DNA from: Chara braunii | Lineage: Eukaryota > Streptophyta > Charophyceae > Charales > Characeae | DNA: 22,836 nt | NCBI GenBank assembly: GCA_003427395.1 | Contig: BFEA01000033.1 | Span: forward strand, 2,314,752-2,337,587 | Direction: 5' to 3' | Part shown: positions 8,481-17,798 of the stretch, one piece after another | How the letters are laid out: each line of letters begins with the position of its first letter | Numbering within the stretch: position 1 is the stretch's first letter | Program-made: the position numbers and the translations under genes | Notes under the pieces: model-generated | Databases searched by the model: none | What the model was told of the DNA's origin: nothing | The model's input: the letters and a program-made list of their open reading frames with translations, nothing else

Positions 8481-9685
8481 GTACTGCAGTCTATTCGACC
8501 TTTGAGATCGACGACCTACGGGACAACTTCATCCACGGCTACCAAGCCGACCCCGAGTTTCGCGACAAGTACTTGAATTGCTCCTCTCCTAATCCGGCGC
8601 CTTCTCACTACCGGATCCAAGAGGGGTACTTGGTTGTCCACACGTGGGGGAAGGACCTTCTTTGCGTATCGAGTGACTCTCACTTGCGTACACGGCTTCT
8701 TGGCGAGTTCCACGATGCTCCCGCCACCGGACACTTTGGAGTAAATCGAACGAGTGGCCGCAATCATTGTCCGTACGACGAGTTGCGACCATTACCGGTC
8801 CCCTTGCACCAGAGGGAAGCGATTGCCATGGACATTACCAGGTCGTTCCCCAAGCACAAGACCGGTGTGGATGGGATTCTCACGGTGGTCGATCGACTCA
8901 CCAAGTTCGCCATGTTTTTGCCTTGCCGCTATCATGCCAAGGCACCGGAGTTGGCCGAGGTTCTTTACACCGGTTGGATTCGAACCAAGGGTTACCCCAA
9001 GGAAATTGTCTGAGACTGCGACACTCGGTTCATGTCCAATTTTTGGTTGGCACTCATCAAACGATGGGGCTCATCTCACAAGCCGAGTTCGGCTGGCCAC
9101 CCCCAAACCGATGGCCAAACGGAGAGGGCGCATCAGACCGCACAGGTTCTCCTTCGCACTCTCATCCATCCCGACCAAAAGGATTGGTTTGAGAGGTTGT
9201 CGGATGTCGAGTTAGCATACAACTCGTCCATCCACCCGGCTATCGGGATGTCGCCCTTCGAGTTCGAGCACGGCTCGCCAGTCACTTCTCGGTTGGACAC
9301 AATCATTCCACGAGTGGCCGAGAGCGACGACCATCTTCTTTTCTTGCGTCAGATGCAAGAGCTACTTGTCAAGGCACGCGACCAGATGGCTAAGACGCAG
9401 CAACGCATGAGCCAACAGGCCAATCGCCGGCGTCTTCCTTGTCCATTCCGCGTCTACGACCTTGTCTGGGTTTCAGCCGCGAAGTTCAGCCTCGAACAAG
9501 ATATCTCTCGCAAGCTCATCTCGAAATGGATGGGGCCCTAGCGGATCGTGACACCCGCTGGGGATGCACCCGAAGATCCTTCCTTCATTATTCAGGTGCC
9601 CGCCCACTTGCCCGTCTACCCGGTCTTTCATTGCTCCAAGTTGACTCTTTACATGCCAGCGGAACATGACGATTTTCTCGGGTGA
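8481..9685 (+). pseudogene. Integrase of element A, with in-frame stops
   Basis: The same frame continues from RNase H. The first half of an H2C2 zinc finger is present (EFHDAPATGHFG, about 8707-8742). The Cys pair is missing because only a few residues separate it from the following block, so a short deletion is inferred. The core then shows AIAMDITRSF (first Asp, near 8830), DCDTRFM (second Asp, near 9015) and HPQTDGQTERAH (third acidic residue, near 9118). A TGA at 9011-9013 sits just before the second Asp and a TAG at 9539-9541 lies in the C-terminal domain; the frame then closes at 9683-9685. Integrase inserts the cDNA into the genome. Confidence 0.82.
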
Positions 9686-9689
9686 CGAT

Positions 9690-9900
9690 CGCAAGACCCA
9701 CCCTCTATGGACGGTTTTTTTTCAAGAGGTCGGCGACATCACATCCCAGCGACGCTACGGGAACAGACCGACCAAGTACTTGGTACACTTTGCGTACTGC
9801 ACCCACAAAGCTGACCGTTGAGTTGACCCATGCGGAACTCCAAGCAACAATTACAAATGTTTTTGCACACTATGAACGCAAGATGCAAGGCAAGCCGGTA
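9690..9900 (+). pseudogene. Chromodomain remnant at the integrase C-terminus
   Basis: One frame gives RRYGNRPTKYLVHF (about 9750-9793), resembling the chromodomain core pattern of Tyr-Leu-Val-plus-aromatic. The next frame gives LTHAELQATITNVFAHYERK, resembling the terminal helix. The switch occurs at a TGA near 9821 and fits a one-base insertion. In chromoviruses this domain reads chromatin marks and guides integration. The call is inferred from position and pattern. Confidence 0.55.
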
Positions 9901-9977
9901 TCTTCGGCTCCACCGCACCCGCGTCCAGGTTCCACCTTCAGATCGTCAGCTTCGCCCTCGACCCAGCTCGACTTCAT

Positions 9978-9990
9978 AAGGAGGGGGGGG
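9978..9990 (+). promoter_or_regulatory. Polypurine tract of element A
   Basis: AAGGAGGGGGGGG immediately precedes the 3' LTR start TGTTACATGC. This is the expected position and composition of the plus-strand DNA primer. Confidence 0.85.
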
Positions 9991-10391
9991 TGTTACATGC
10001 TGCGCCTGCAACATGCTGTGCCTGCAACATGCTGTGCCTGCAAACGAGGGCCATTTTCAGGCCATGGGTCGTTTCAGCCTGAAAGCCTGAAAACAAGGGC
10101 CTACAGGCCCTGTGTCGTTTCAGCCTGAAAGCCTGAAAACAAGGGCCTACAGGCCTTGTGTCGTTTCAACCTAAAACCAGGCCCTCCAGGTCCTGAGTCT
10201 TTTCAGCCTGAAATGGAGGGCCATTTTCAAGCCCTCGTAAGATCGACCTGCCCTGAAACTTAGGCACCAGACGAGGGTTTTAGCACAGGCCATTTTGGGC
10301 CTGTTTTCAGGACAACCTTTGTTTGAATTTCAACGCCAGGGTCGGGCACGTTTTGGCATTGGCAAGAGCAGCCTCCTGGACGGGCCAGCAC

Positions 10392-10399
10392 TATATAAG
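10392..10399 (+). promoter_or_regulatory. TATA box of LTR A (3' copy)
   Basis: TATATAAG sits in the same context as in the 5' LTR (CCAGCACTATATAAGACTGG). Confidence 0.7.
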
Positions 10400-10514
10400 A
10401 CTGGACCGCCCTGCAGGCTATAGGTAGTTCAGAGGGGACTTCCCAGGCACTTCACATGCAGTTAAGGAGGCAGGAGGTAGTCTTCAGGATTCGGCAGCAG
10501 CACTCAGGAGGAGC

Positions 10515-10755
10515 NNNNNNNNNNNNNNNNNNNNNNNNNNNNNNNNNNNNNNNNNNNNNNNNNNNNNNNNNNNNNNNNNNNNNNNNNNNNNNNNNNNNNN
10601 NNNNNNNNNNNNNNNNNNNNNNNNNNNNNNNNNNNNNNNNNNNNNNNNNNNNNNNNNNNNNNNNNNNNNNNNNNNNNNNNNNNNNNNNNNNNNNNNNNNN
10701 NNNNNNNNNNNNNNNNNNNNNNNNNNNNNNNNNNNNNNNNNNNNNNNNNNNNNNN
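10515..10755. other. Assembly gap (241 N)
   Basis: A run of Ns replaces the part of the 3' LTR between the first GAGC block and the GA tract. By comparison with the 5' LTR this should hold the leader region with the TACCTGCAG blocks and the start of (GA)n. ORFs spanning it are meaningless. Confidence 0.99.

Positions 10756-10828
<73 letters not shown>
10756..10828. repeat. (GA)n tract in the 3' LTR of A
   Basis: About 73 bases of GA dinucleotides directly follow the N gap and precede TTCTTCCTCCTCTCAGTCC. This is equivalent to 5758-5814 of the 5' LTR. Confidence 0.95.
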
Positions 10829-10834
<6 letters not shown>

Positions 10835-11369
10835 CCTCCTCTCAGTCCACCATCTCTTCCTCACCCTCTCGCTATTTGACTTCTCGGCATCAGTAGACTA
10901 TGAGCGAGAGATGATTTTGGGATGTTGTCGACATTGGGCTACAATCTCGACTTTGGGATCGAGACATTGACGAGGGACTATTTGGGATCGATACTGTGTG
11001 ACCACATTCCCATCTTCTCCCTCATCTTCATCTAATCCCCCTCGTCTTCGTTTGTGGATGTTTGGGGCTGGCACATTCTTCCTGTGTGAGCGCCAGGCCT
11101 CTTCACACCTTGTAATGATGACGATGTATGTTTAGTCTGCATTGCAACATTGATTGGGTTGATCATTGGTATCCTAGATGGGATGTCCTGTCAATCCCAG
11201 TCAGGTCGGGACTTATATCCAAGTCTTCCACTGTGCTACAAAGCGCCATTTTGTATGTATCAGGATGTACACTGCTTGTTGAGATTCCACAAACACTGCA
11301 TTGTCCATTTAGTCCTTTCCATCACGTTGTGTATCCTTGGTTGTACATACATTGCCCAACTGGGCATGT

Positions 11370-11373
<4 letters not shown>

Positions 11374-11437
<64 letters not shown>

Positions 11438-11485
11438 GTGAGAGAGGGAGAGAAACGTCCTTCTTCTTCTTCTTCTTCTTCTTCT
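11374..11485. repeat. (GA)n right flank of element A, followed by (TTC)n
   Basis: GA dinucleotides resume immediately after GCATGTAACA and extend to about 11432. They are followed by a GA-rich imperfect segment and a TTC run at about 11459-11485. The GA tract is the other half of the target repeat split by element A. More TTC-rich sequence continues to about 11540. Confidence 0.93.
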
Positions 11486-11540
11486 CTGCTTCCTCCTCTT
11501 CTTCTTTTTATCTTCTTCTTCATCTTCTTTTTCTTCTTTT

Positions 11541-14500
11541 TGCTCGTCTCTATCCTCCATGTCTAACGTGGACTTCATTTCAGCCGAGTTTTGGGATGTC
11601 GGGGACAGTCGGACTAAAATGAAGTGTTGATTTTATGCAATTGCATATTCTACTTCGTCGTTGTTTTTTTCGTTTTTTTCCGTCCGTGGTTCTGTGTTGT
11701 TGTGGATTGAACTCTGTATTATTGTCTACGACCATGCCCAAACAAAACTTCCAAACAACCCTGAAAAATTTTGCAATATGCTGCAATACGGTGTCGTGCA
11801 CATTGGTCCCTTGTCGCGGAGAGTGTTTGCCGCTCCGTCCGAGTGCGCCAGCCGTACCTCTCGCGAACCCCTATGACAGGATAGGGCCACGCGAGGCACA
11901 ACTTACCCCCACCCACGGGAGTTGTCACCATCCCTTAGGTGGGCGTATCCCCGTCGAGTTACCGAACCGCGTGCGAAGGCTTTTTGTATGCAATCGCAGA
12001 GGTGGCCCGACCGAGGGCGTTTCTCGTTCGTTGTAGCATAGGGGGTATGGGTGGTTAACGCCCGAATCAGACTTGCGCGCGAATCATTGCACGAGGCGCT
12101 AATCTCTCAAATGCGATCCTATGTCGGTCGACTAGGACGACCATTCTACCCACGTGATACATTGTTATGACAACTAAAATTTGAGTCTACTTACAATATC
12201 GCGCCTAGTCCCTTTTTCTGCTCGACCCGTTACTGTTCTCTTGCTTGAGCACGCAGATGCCACGCGCGAGATTCCATGTAAATAGTCGTCGCGGCGCGAG
12301 CTTTTGTCATATTGACTTAACCATGCACGAATAAGCGAGCATTTGTGATGATGGAGTACCATGTAATGCCCATAAAAGTGCGGTCCCTTCTGAATCATGG
12401 GATCACATTGGACGCTCAGGTGTCGGTTGACGCGTGCGCTAAAGGGTCAGTCCTTCAACGAGCGCAGAAGCGGACCGAGCATCCCGCCATCTTCTGCACC
12501 TTGGTGTGCCTCAATGCGGGGCACGATAAGATGGCATTGACGGTAGAAGGAAATTTGGAGCGGTGGTGCGTTGTTGGGCGCATTGCCAGCAACACGCTAA
12601 CCCATTTACCCGGAACCTTATCGTTCCACCAATGTAAATTTAAAAAAAGGAAAATTAAATTGTCGTGTGTGTGTGAACGTGTAACTGTTCATAGGCCTCG
12701 GCCTATGCTAAACACATGCGTGTGCCAACTACGACAACCGTGCTCAAGAAAGTGCTTGATTCGCATCTGGTTCTCGTTGCGAATATTCCGACCTTTAACT
12801 TAATTTGCTTGAGAACTTCAGGTGTTGTTCGCGCAAAGAAGTTAAAAAGGGAATCAGGGGTGAAGGAAAACCACATTATCCAGTTATGCGAACTCTCGCA
12901 ATCAACTATCATGGCGACGCTTCACGCGTTACCCATAACTGCTCGACCCTCCATGGGCTTCAGCGTTGCGCACAACACGCTAGTGTCGAAAATGAAGTAT
13001 TGTGAAGGAGATATCCTTCACGATGTAGAACGGTTGAAAGATGAGCCGTTCAACCCTCACGGCGCCTCTGACCCCTAGGCAGAGCACTACGATAGGCAGG
13101 GCACAAATGTTCAACGCATAGGGGAATCCCTTTTGTTCTGAACAGAAACCTAGAATGTCTTAGACAGGGACCTCGAATTCCAGGTTCAGGACCAATGTCC
13201 GACCAATTAATTCAAATAGCTAAAGTAACTATGCGCGTTGTTGTGGGTATCGAGCTTATATGTATACACGCGTGCCCTTGGCTATGCCAAGTAAGCTGGT
13301 TGAATAATTCAGGTAAGGGGTTTGTATGGCATTAGACAATTGTCCCGCCAGACCCTCAACTCCTTGATCTCCTTTAGCCATGCTCCTCGCTTCCTTGATG
13401 CCTGTCGGCCTTGATCCCCGAACCTACTGCATGAAAGTCAAATGTTGTAACCAATAGGGCTAGGCCCAAGTCTGAACCTAACATGCATATACTTACATAT
13501 AAATGACTTCATATTGCGCGTGGGCCTATCGAAATACCCTGAGGCCACTCCTTGGACTATCAACTGAACCCAGGACCATCGAATTCCCGCACACACAGCA
13601 CAGAGGGTAAAGCTCCGTTTGTGGCCACCGCTCACACCACCTACCACGCCCAAGCCGTGCCGCCGCTTATTCTGGCCCCCGTAAGTGGTCACCATTTTTA
13701 AGATTAGACTTCCAATACTTCAGCGGGCGCTAACTCCAACCTTTACCTAGGTCAAACTCCGTTCGGGTACGCCTTGCCGAGATATAAAGATTCCGACTAA
13801 CAAATAAAAGCACAACAACTAAGGTGTCTCATGCATTCCGTGCTACACGGATTCAGGCGCCGCCTCAAGAAAGCCTACAGCGATCATCTAGATCTGCAGC
13901 GCCAATAGTCAACCTTGAAGTCGGCCATGACATATCGGCCTTTGCACACTCACGCAATGCGAGTGGCCATACTAATCAAAATTTTAATCACCCTCTCTAG
14001 CTCACACTGTTGCGCAAGATCATTGATCACATGCTAGTTTGCGGAACCACCTAGACACCTGAATAAACAAACACGCCCCAAGGTGCACTTCCACACACTC
14101 TCTAAACCTATCCACGTGTGCGCTCGCCGTTCCGACTTCTAAGAGTCGGTTACGGGCTGAGCGAAAATAAATATGTCAGTGCCTCAAACGCCGCTTCAAA
14201 TGCGGCTCGCGTGAGCCACAAAAAACATGGGCAAATACCCTTGTAAGGGTATTTGCCCTGACAACAGTTCCCTGTCTCAACCGCCTTAGAACCCTCGAAC
14301 AACTCCTCATAACCACGAAACAGGTGCCCCCAGACCCCTCTCCCTACAGACCCCCAACCCGCCCCCCTTCGAACAAATTCGTAAACAAAAGTTTCTTTGT
14401 GCATTTGGGCTGTACTCAGCAAGCGCAGTACAACCCCAAACTCATATTTGAAAAAAATCAGCGGATGCATGTTTTCTGACTGGTTGGCGGACCGCCGACA

Positions 14501-14650
14501 GGTCGGCCCTACTGGTCGGCTGCAATACGGTCGGCGATCGACGGTCGGCGTGGTTGCAATACTGCTGCAAAGTGAAAATGATTTCACTCTTGCCGGCCTG
14601 ATTTCAAGGTCCTCCGAGAAAGTTACCAAATTTAATGATCTACTATGTTG
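11541..14650. other. About 3.1 kb without a recognisable gene or element
   Basis: I found no ORF with a family motif, no tRNA-like pattern and no long repeats. ORFs of 60-170 codons occur on both strands with no consistent frame. The longest, 14150-14671 on the minus strand (173 codons), has no motif I recognise and spans GTCGGC-rich sequence. Short inverted repeats occur at 13002-13021, 13028-13051 and 14229-14258. The stretch could be old intergenic DNA or a diverged element. Confidence 0.45.
14229..14258. repeat. 30-bp near-perfect palindrome
   Basis: GGGCAAATACCCTT and AAGGGTATTTGCCC form perfect 14-bp arms around a GT dinucleotide, giving a strong potential cruciform or RNA hairpin. Confidence 0.95.
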
Positions 14651-14710
14651 ATGCCTTTGCGTGCCGGTCATAATAGGAAACTATATGCAGGGAAGTCTTT
14701 ATTAACTCGT

Positions 14711-15230
14711 CTATGGTAAACCAGCAATCTTCTTCAGGCTCTTAGTAAGCAAATCTAACTTTGTAATGTCGTTGGGCCTCCCTCTGCGTCCTGACCTGTA
14801 GACATCTTCTGCATCTATGTGGTCTACATCGTACTTGTCGTCCATATCTGGAAGTATCATAGATCGTCTTGATGGAAATTGATCGTTAGTCACACAGGGA
14901 AGCAACTAAGAGGCATGGAAACTAGATGAGTATGTAGATGCGGTGGAATCTCAATGACATAGGAAGGACCATCTACATCACCAATGACATCAAGAATCTG
15001 TCATGGTCCCCTATACGCAGGTAGCATTTTTTGCGATATATTTTCCCTTGGGAGAAATTCTTTCGATTTGACCCAAACAAAGTCACCTACAACAAACTGC
15101 GAAGGTCTTTGATGCTTATTTGTTTGTTCAATCATTTGGTGTTGGGCTTTCATTATATTCTCTCTAACACGTAAATCTTTCTCATATTGTACAGCAAACT
15201 CTCTTGTACCTGACAACAATTTGAGCTTGA
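14711..15230 (-). pseudogene. Integrase C-terminal domain and chromodomain start, element B
   Basis: On the minus strand, QFVVGDFVWVKSKEFLP and NISQKMLPAYRGP (about 15001-15120) match the usual VGD.VWV ... KL.P.Y.GP pattern of the gypsy integrase C-terminus. In a shifted frame, KYDVDHIDAEDVYRSGRRGR (about 14780-14840) resembles the beginning of a chromodomain, followed by about 20 unrelated-looking residues and a TAG. The chromodomain core is missing, which marks the probable truncation point of the element. Confidence 0.7.
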
Positions 15231-15399
15231 TCGGGGCTTAGACAGTCAATAGGCCGCCATGGACTCCATCCCCTATGCAACTCATTAGGCGTCCCTGCTG
15301 TAGCTAGATGCACAAAGTTATTATAGGCATTAGTAACCTTGGGAAGATGCGCATCTTAGTCAATCCGATCGGGTCTACTATACATGCGCAACACTTGCT

Positions 15400-16071
15400 G
15401 AAGCATTTAATTCATCTGCTCGGTCTGCTCGTCTGTTTCGGGATGTTAGCCTGATGACATAATCAGCTTTGACTCATAGACTTTCATTAGTTGTTGCCAG
15501 TGCTCGTCTATAAACCGTGTGTCTCTGTCACTCACAATGGTCAAGGGATGACCGTAATCTTTAACCCAATGACTGAAGAACTCCCTGATTACAAGTTTTT
15601 GCCTCTGGAGGGAGTGGAACGAAAACATCAGATTTACCGAATTTGCCCACAATCACCATCACTTGACTTTTCCCATTTCTTTTCTTAAACCACCAGTACC
15701 ACCTAAAAGTGCTCCGCGTTAACGGGCATGACTTTTGGAATGAACAGCCTCGGCCGGTAGGCCAGATTCTGCCAAGTGGAAACAATGCAACTTCCACTTT
15801 TGGCTGTTTGTTAACGCGGAGCACTTCTAGGAGGTATTGGTGGTTTAACCTTGGTATCCATAAAGTCTATGGACACAGAGTCTCCGGGACCTCACGGGAT
15901 AGGTAAAGGTTTTAACAGTCCAAGGGGAGGCTGCGTGGAACTCTTGTTCCTCTTACATACCTTGCATCCTTGAATGTATGCTATGCAATCATGCTTCATT
16001 CCAATTCACATATAGGTCTGAAGAAGATTAGCATATGTTTTTCTCCAACCTAAATGACCCTTGGTATTGTG
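15400..16071 (-). pseudogene. Integrase zinc finger and catalytic core, element B, interrupted by an insertion
   Basis: The H2C2 finger (first His codon at 16069-16071, GHLGW, then C-KV-C at 15955-15966) carries one TGA. The core begins with a DSVSIDFMD-type block whose first catalytic Asp is at 15865-15867. It is then cut by the 156-bp TTAA element, and continues with KRNGKSQVMVIVGKFG on the other side. The second Asp, in VSDRDTRF, is at 15527-15529. The third acidic residue, in HPETDEQTEQMN, is near 15420, after an in-frame TAA. Integrase joins cDNA ends to the target. This copy cannot be translated through. Confidence 0.8.
15685..15848. mobile_element. TTAA-flanked miniature inverted-repeat element (156 bp plus target sites)
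   Basis: The 35-bp terminal inverted repeats lie at 15689-15723 and 15810-15844. They begin ACCACC and share AAGTGCTCCGCGTTAAC exactly at their inner ends, with three mismatches in all. TTAA is present on both sides (15685-15688 and 15845-15848). The interior (about 86 bp) has no coding capacity. With the element and one TTAA removed, the integrase frame on either side is continuous, which fixes the insertion boundaries. TTAA duplication is typical of piggyBac-superfamily transposition. The TIR start is not the usual CCC form, so the family assignment is tentative. Confidence 0.85.
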
Positions 16072-16228
16072 GGGTTACTCTATATTCCGGGACTTCGCGC
16101 GGTGCTGTTTGGACCTTATCAATCAACTTGTTATACATTGGATCATCAGCGTAGGTGGTCCTAATCTTCTCTTGCAAATCGGTACCAACATCTAGATATG
16201 TCATTATGGCACCAAAGAAATTTGCTCA

Positions 16229-16590
16229 CCTACTCAAAGCATCAACGACAATGTTATATTTGCCCTTTACTGGTTTTAATTCAAAGTCAAATTGATCGAC
16301 TTCACCAGCCTACCTAGTCAATTTCGGTGACATCCGGGATTGGGTTTTCATCCAGCGAAGCGTCTCATGGTCGAAGTATACTTTAAAATGTCGTCCTAGG
16401 AGGGGTAGTGTCGCCAGTGATTTTGTGCTTCTCCAAGACTGAGCAACTCATGCTCATACGCCAAGGCTGTGACTTTCTTACTAGGTAGTTTACTACACCA
16501 ACTCTACGGGTCTGTACCCGTCCAAATTTTGTTAGAATACACCGCCAATCCCGTATTGACTCGCATCACTTGTTACTAGAAATGGCAGTG
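16229..16590 (-). pseudogene. RNase H domain, element B
   Basis: The domain opens with LVTSDASQYGIGGVF (first catalytic Asp in the codons near 16559-16576). It continues with FKVYFDHETLRW near 16340-16390, a TAG within KLTR-AGEVDQFDFEL, and closes with VVDALSR at 16229-16243. Frames change within the middle third. The order and motifs are standard, but several stops make it non-functional. Confidence 0.78.
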
Positions 16591-16819
16591 ATGGGTTGGC
16601 CATCGTGAGGACTAGATACTCTATCAAACACTTCTTTAGTCTTTTGAAAGTTGAGGTACAGTCCTTGTTCCTACAACCTACGCAACGATGCAACGATAAC
16701 AATGGAGTTCCGTAGGAACTTCCGGTGATAGTTGGCCGGACCTAGGAACCAACACAGTTCTGTCAGCGTATGTGGGGTTGGCCAGTCTCTAATTGCTGCT
16801 ATTTTTGCATCTTCCCGTC

Positions 16820-17490
16820 AAATCCCATCTCCATCCAACCCATGTCCCAAATACAACAGACGCTTGGCCCACCCACACTTCTTCGGGTTCAACTTGAATT
16901 TACCGTCTCGCAACTTTCCCAAACTAGGCGAAGGTGTTGTTGATGTTCCTCCGAAGTTTTACTACAAATCAAAATATCGTCCAAATAAACAAGTATGAAT
17001 ATATCTAGCCATTTTTTGAAGAGATCATTCATGCTTCGTTGGAAGCAGCAGGGGCATTAGTCAGTCCAAACGGCATGACCATGAACTCATTGTGGCCATA
17101 TCGCGTCCTAAAAGCCATCATATGCTGATCTTCAGGTTGTACCTCTATGTGATGGTACCTTGACTTCAGATCAATTTTCAAAAAATGTTTACAACCTTGC
17201 CCCCTATCCAGCATATCATCTATCCTAGGCAGCGGTTCAACATTCTTAATCGTAATCTTGTTGAGTCCCCGATAGTCAATACACATGCATAGATCGCCTT
17301 CCTTTTTTGGCACGAATAGGACTAGTGCACCATACGGTGACGAGCTTGGCTTAATCCACCCTTTCTCTATTAACTCATCGAGTTGCTTACGCAACTCAGC
17401 GAGTTCTTTGGGAGACATACGGTAGATGGGGCCGTTGGGAATCTTACTACCGGCTTCTATCTCAATCCGGTACTTAAATCTCCCTTTCAA
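16820..17490 (-). pseudogene. Reverse transcriptase, element B
   Basis: The minus frame from 17490 contains [69 protein letters not shown] and [10 protein letters not shown], which are RT blocks 1-5 of Ty3/gypsy. A frameshift after NAPA (near 17040) moves the next block to another frame. That frame contains the catalytic YLDD (16976-16987) in LVYLDDILICSK, then KLRD-like and KCGWAKRLLYLGH blocks. RT copies the element RNA. All catalytic motifs are readable, unlike in element A, but not in one frame. Confidence 0.88.
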
Positions 17491-17753
17491 CTATGCCAAT
17501 TGGACTCTCTCCTACATCAACAAACCCTCTAGCAATTTCAGCACCTGGGGTGGCATTGCCTCTTCCTCTTTCTTGCTCTCATTAATCGGTCTAACGTAAG
17601 CAACGGACACTTGGTCAACCAGTTGTTCTTGACCATGTGTCAGCCGAACGCAGAGACACTCATATAACAAAGCGACAAACTGCTCTTTACGCCGGACTCG
17701 TGACATAACTGCATTTTTTTTCCCGCACCTATTGGGCTGGGCAGCCAGCACTC

Positions 17754-17766
17754 ATGCTCGCCCATC

Positions 17767-17798
<32 letters not shown>

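Larger units (their letters stand above)
5037..11373 (+). mobile_element. Ty3/gypsy chromovirus-type LTR retrotransposon A (defective)
   Basis: The element begins TGTTACATGC and ends GCATGTAACA, a perfect 10-bp terminal inverted repeat, and lies inside (GA)n on both sides. The order is 5' LTR, gag CCHC, protease, RT remnant, RNase H, integrase, chromodomain, polypurine tract and 3' LTR, which is the Ty3/gypsy order. It is non-autonomous. The 3' end of the 5' LTR, the primer-binding site and most of gag are missing; the RT palm is deleted; the integrase zinc finger is cut; and stops interrupt integrase. The two LTRs differ by point changes, by U3 repeat number and by a short triplication, so the insertion is not recent, or the LTRs have recombined. 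Confidence 0.9.
9991..11373 (+). repeat. 3' LTR of element A (contains an assembly gap)
   Basis: It runs from TGTTACATGC to GCATGTAACA, 1383 bases including 241 Ns. It contains four U3 units, the TATA box at 10392-10399, a GA tract and a downstream block matching the 5' LTR with scattered substitutions. The last ~160 bp (from about 11214) are absent from the 5' LTR but are matched by the right-hand LTR of the window. A 16-bp unit, CATGCTGYGCCTGCAA, is present three times at 9996-10043 but once in the 5' LTR. Confidence 0.9.

Noticed and set aside
10456-10896. ORFs of 126-146 codons spanning the gap
   Set aside because: They run through 241 Ns and a GA tract, so their length has no meaning.
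12345-12803. 152-codon plus-strand ORF
   Set aside because: No motif, stop-poor by chance, and no homologous frame continues on either side.
14150-14671. 173-codon minus-strand ORF as a host gene
   Set aside because: No recognisable motif, an overlapping plus-strand ORF of 84 codons and composition driven by GTCGGC-rich repeats leave no support beyond length.
15689-15906. Short ORFs beginning LRVN on both strands at 15561-15906
   Set aside because: Their starts lie within the inverted repeats of the TTAA element. They read through its junctions and are not genes.
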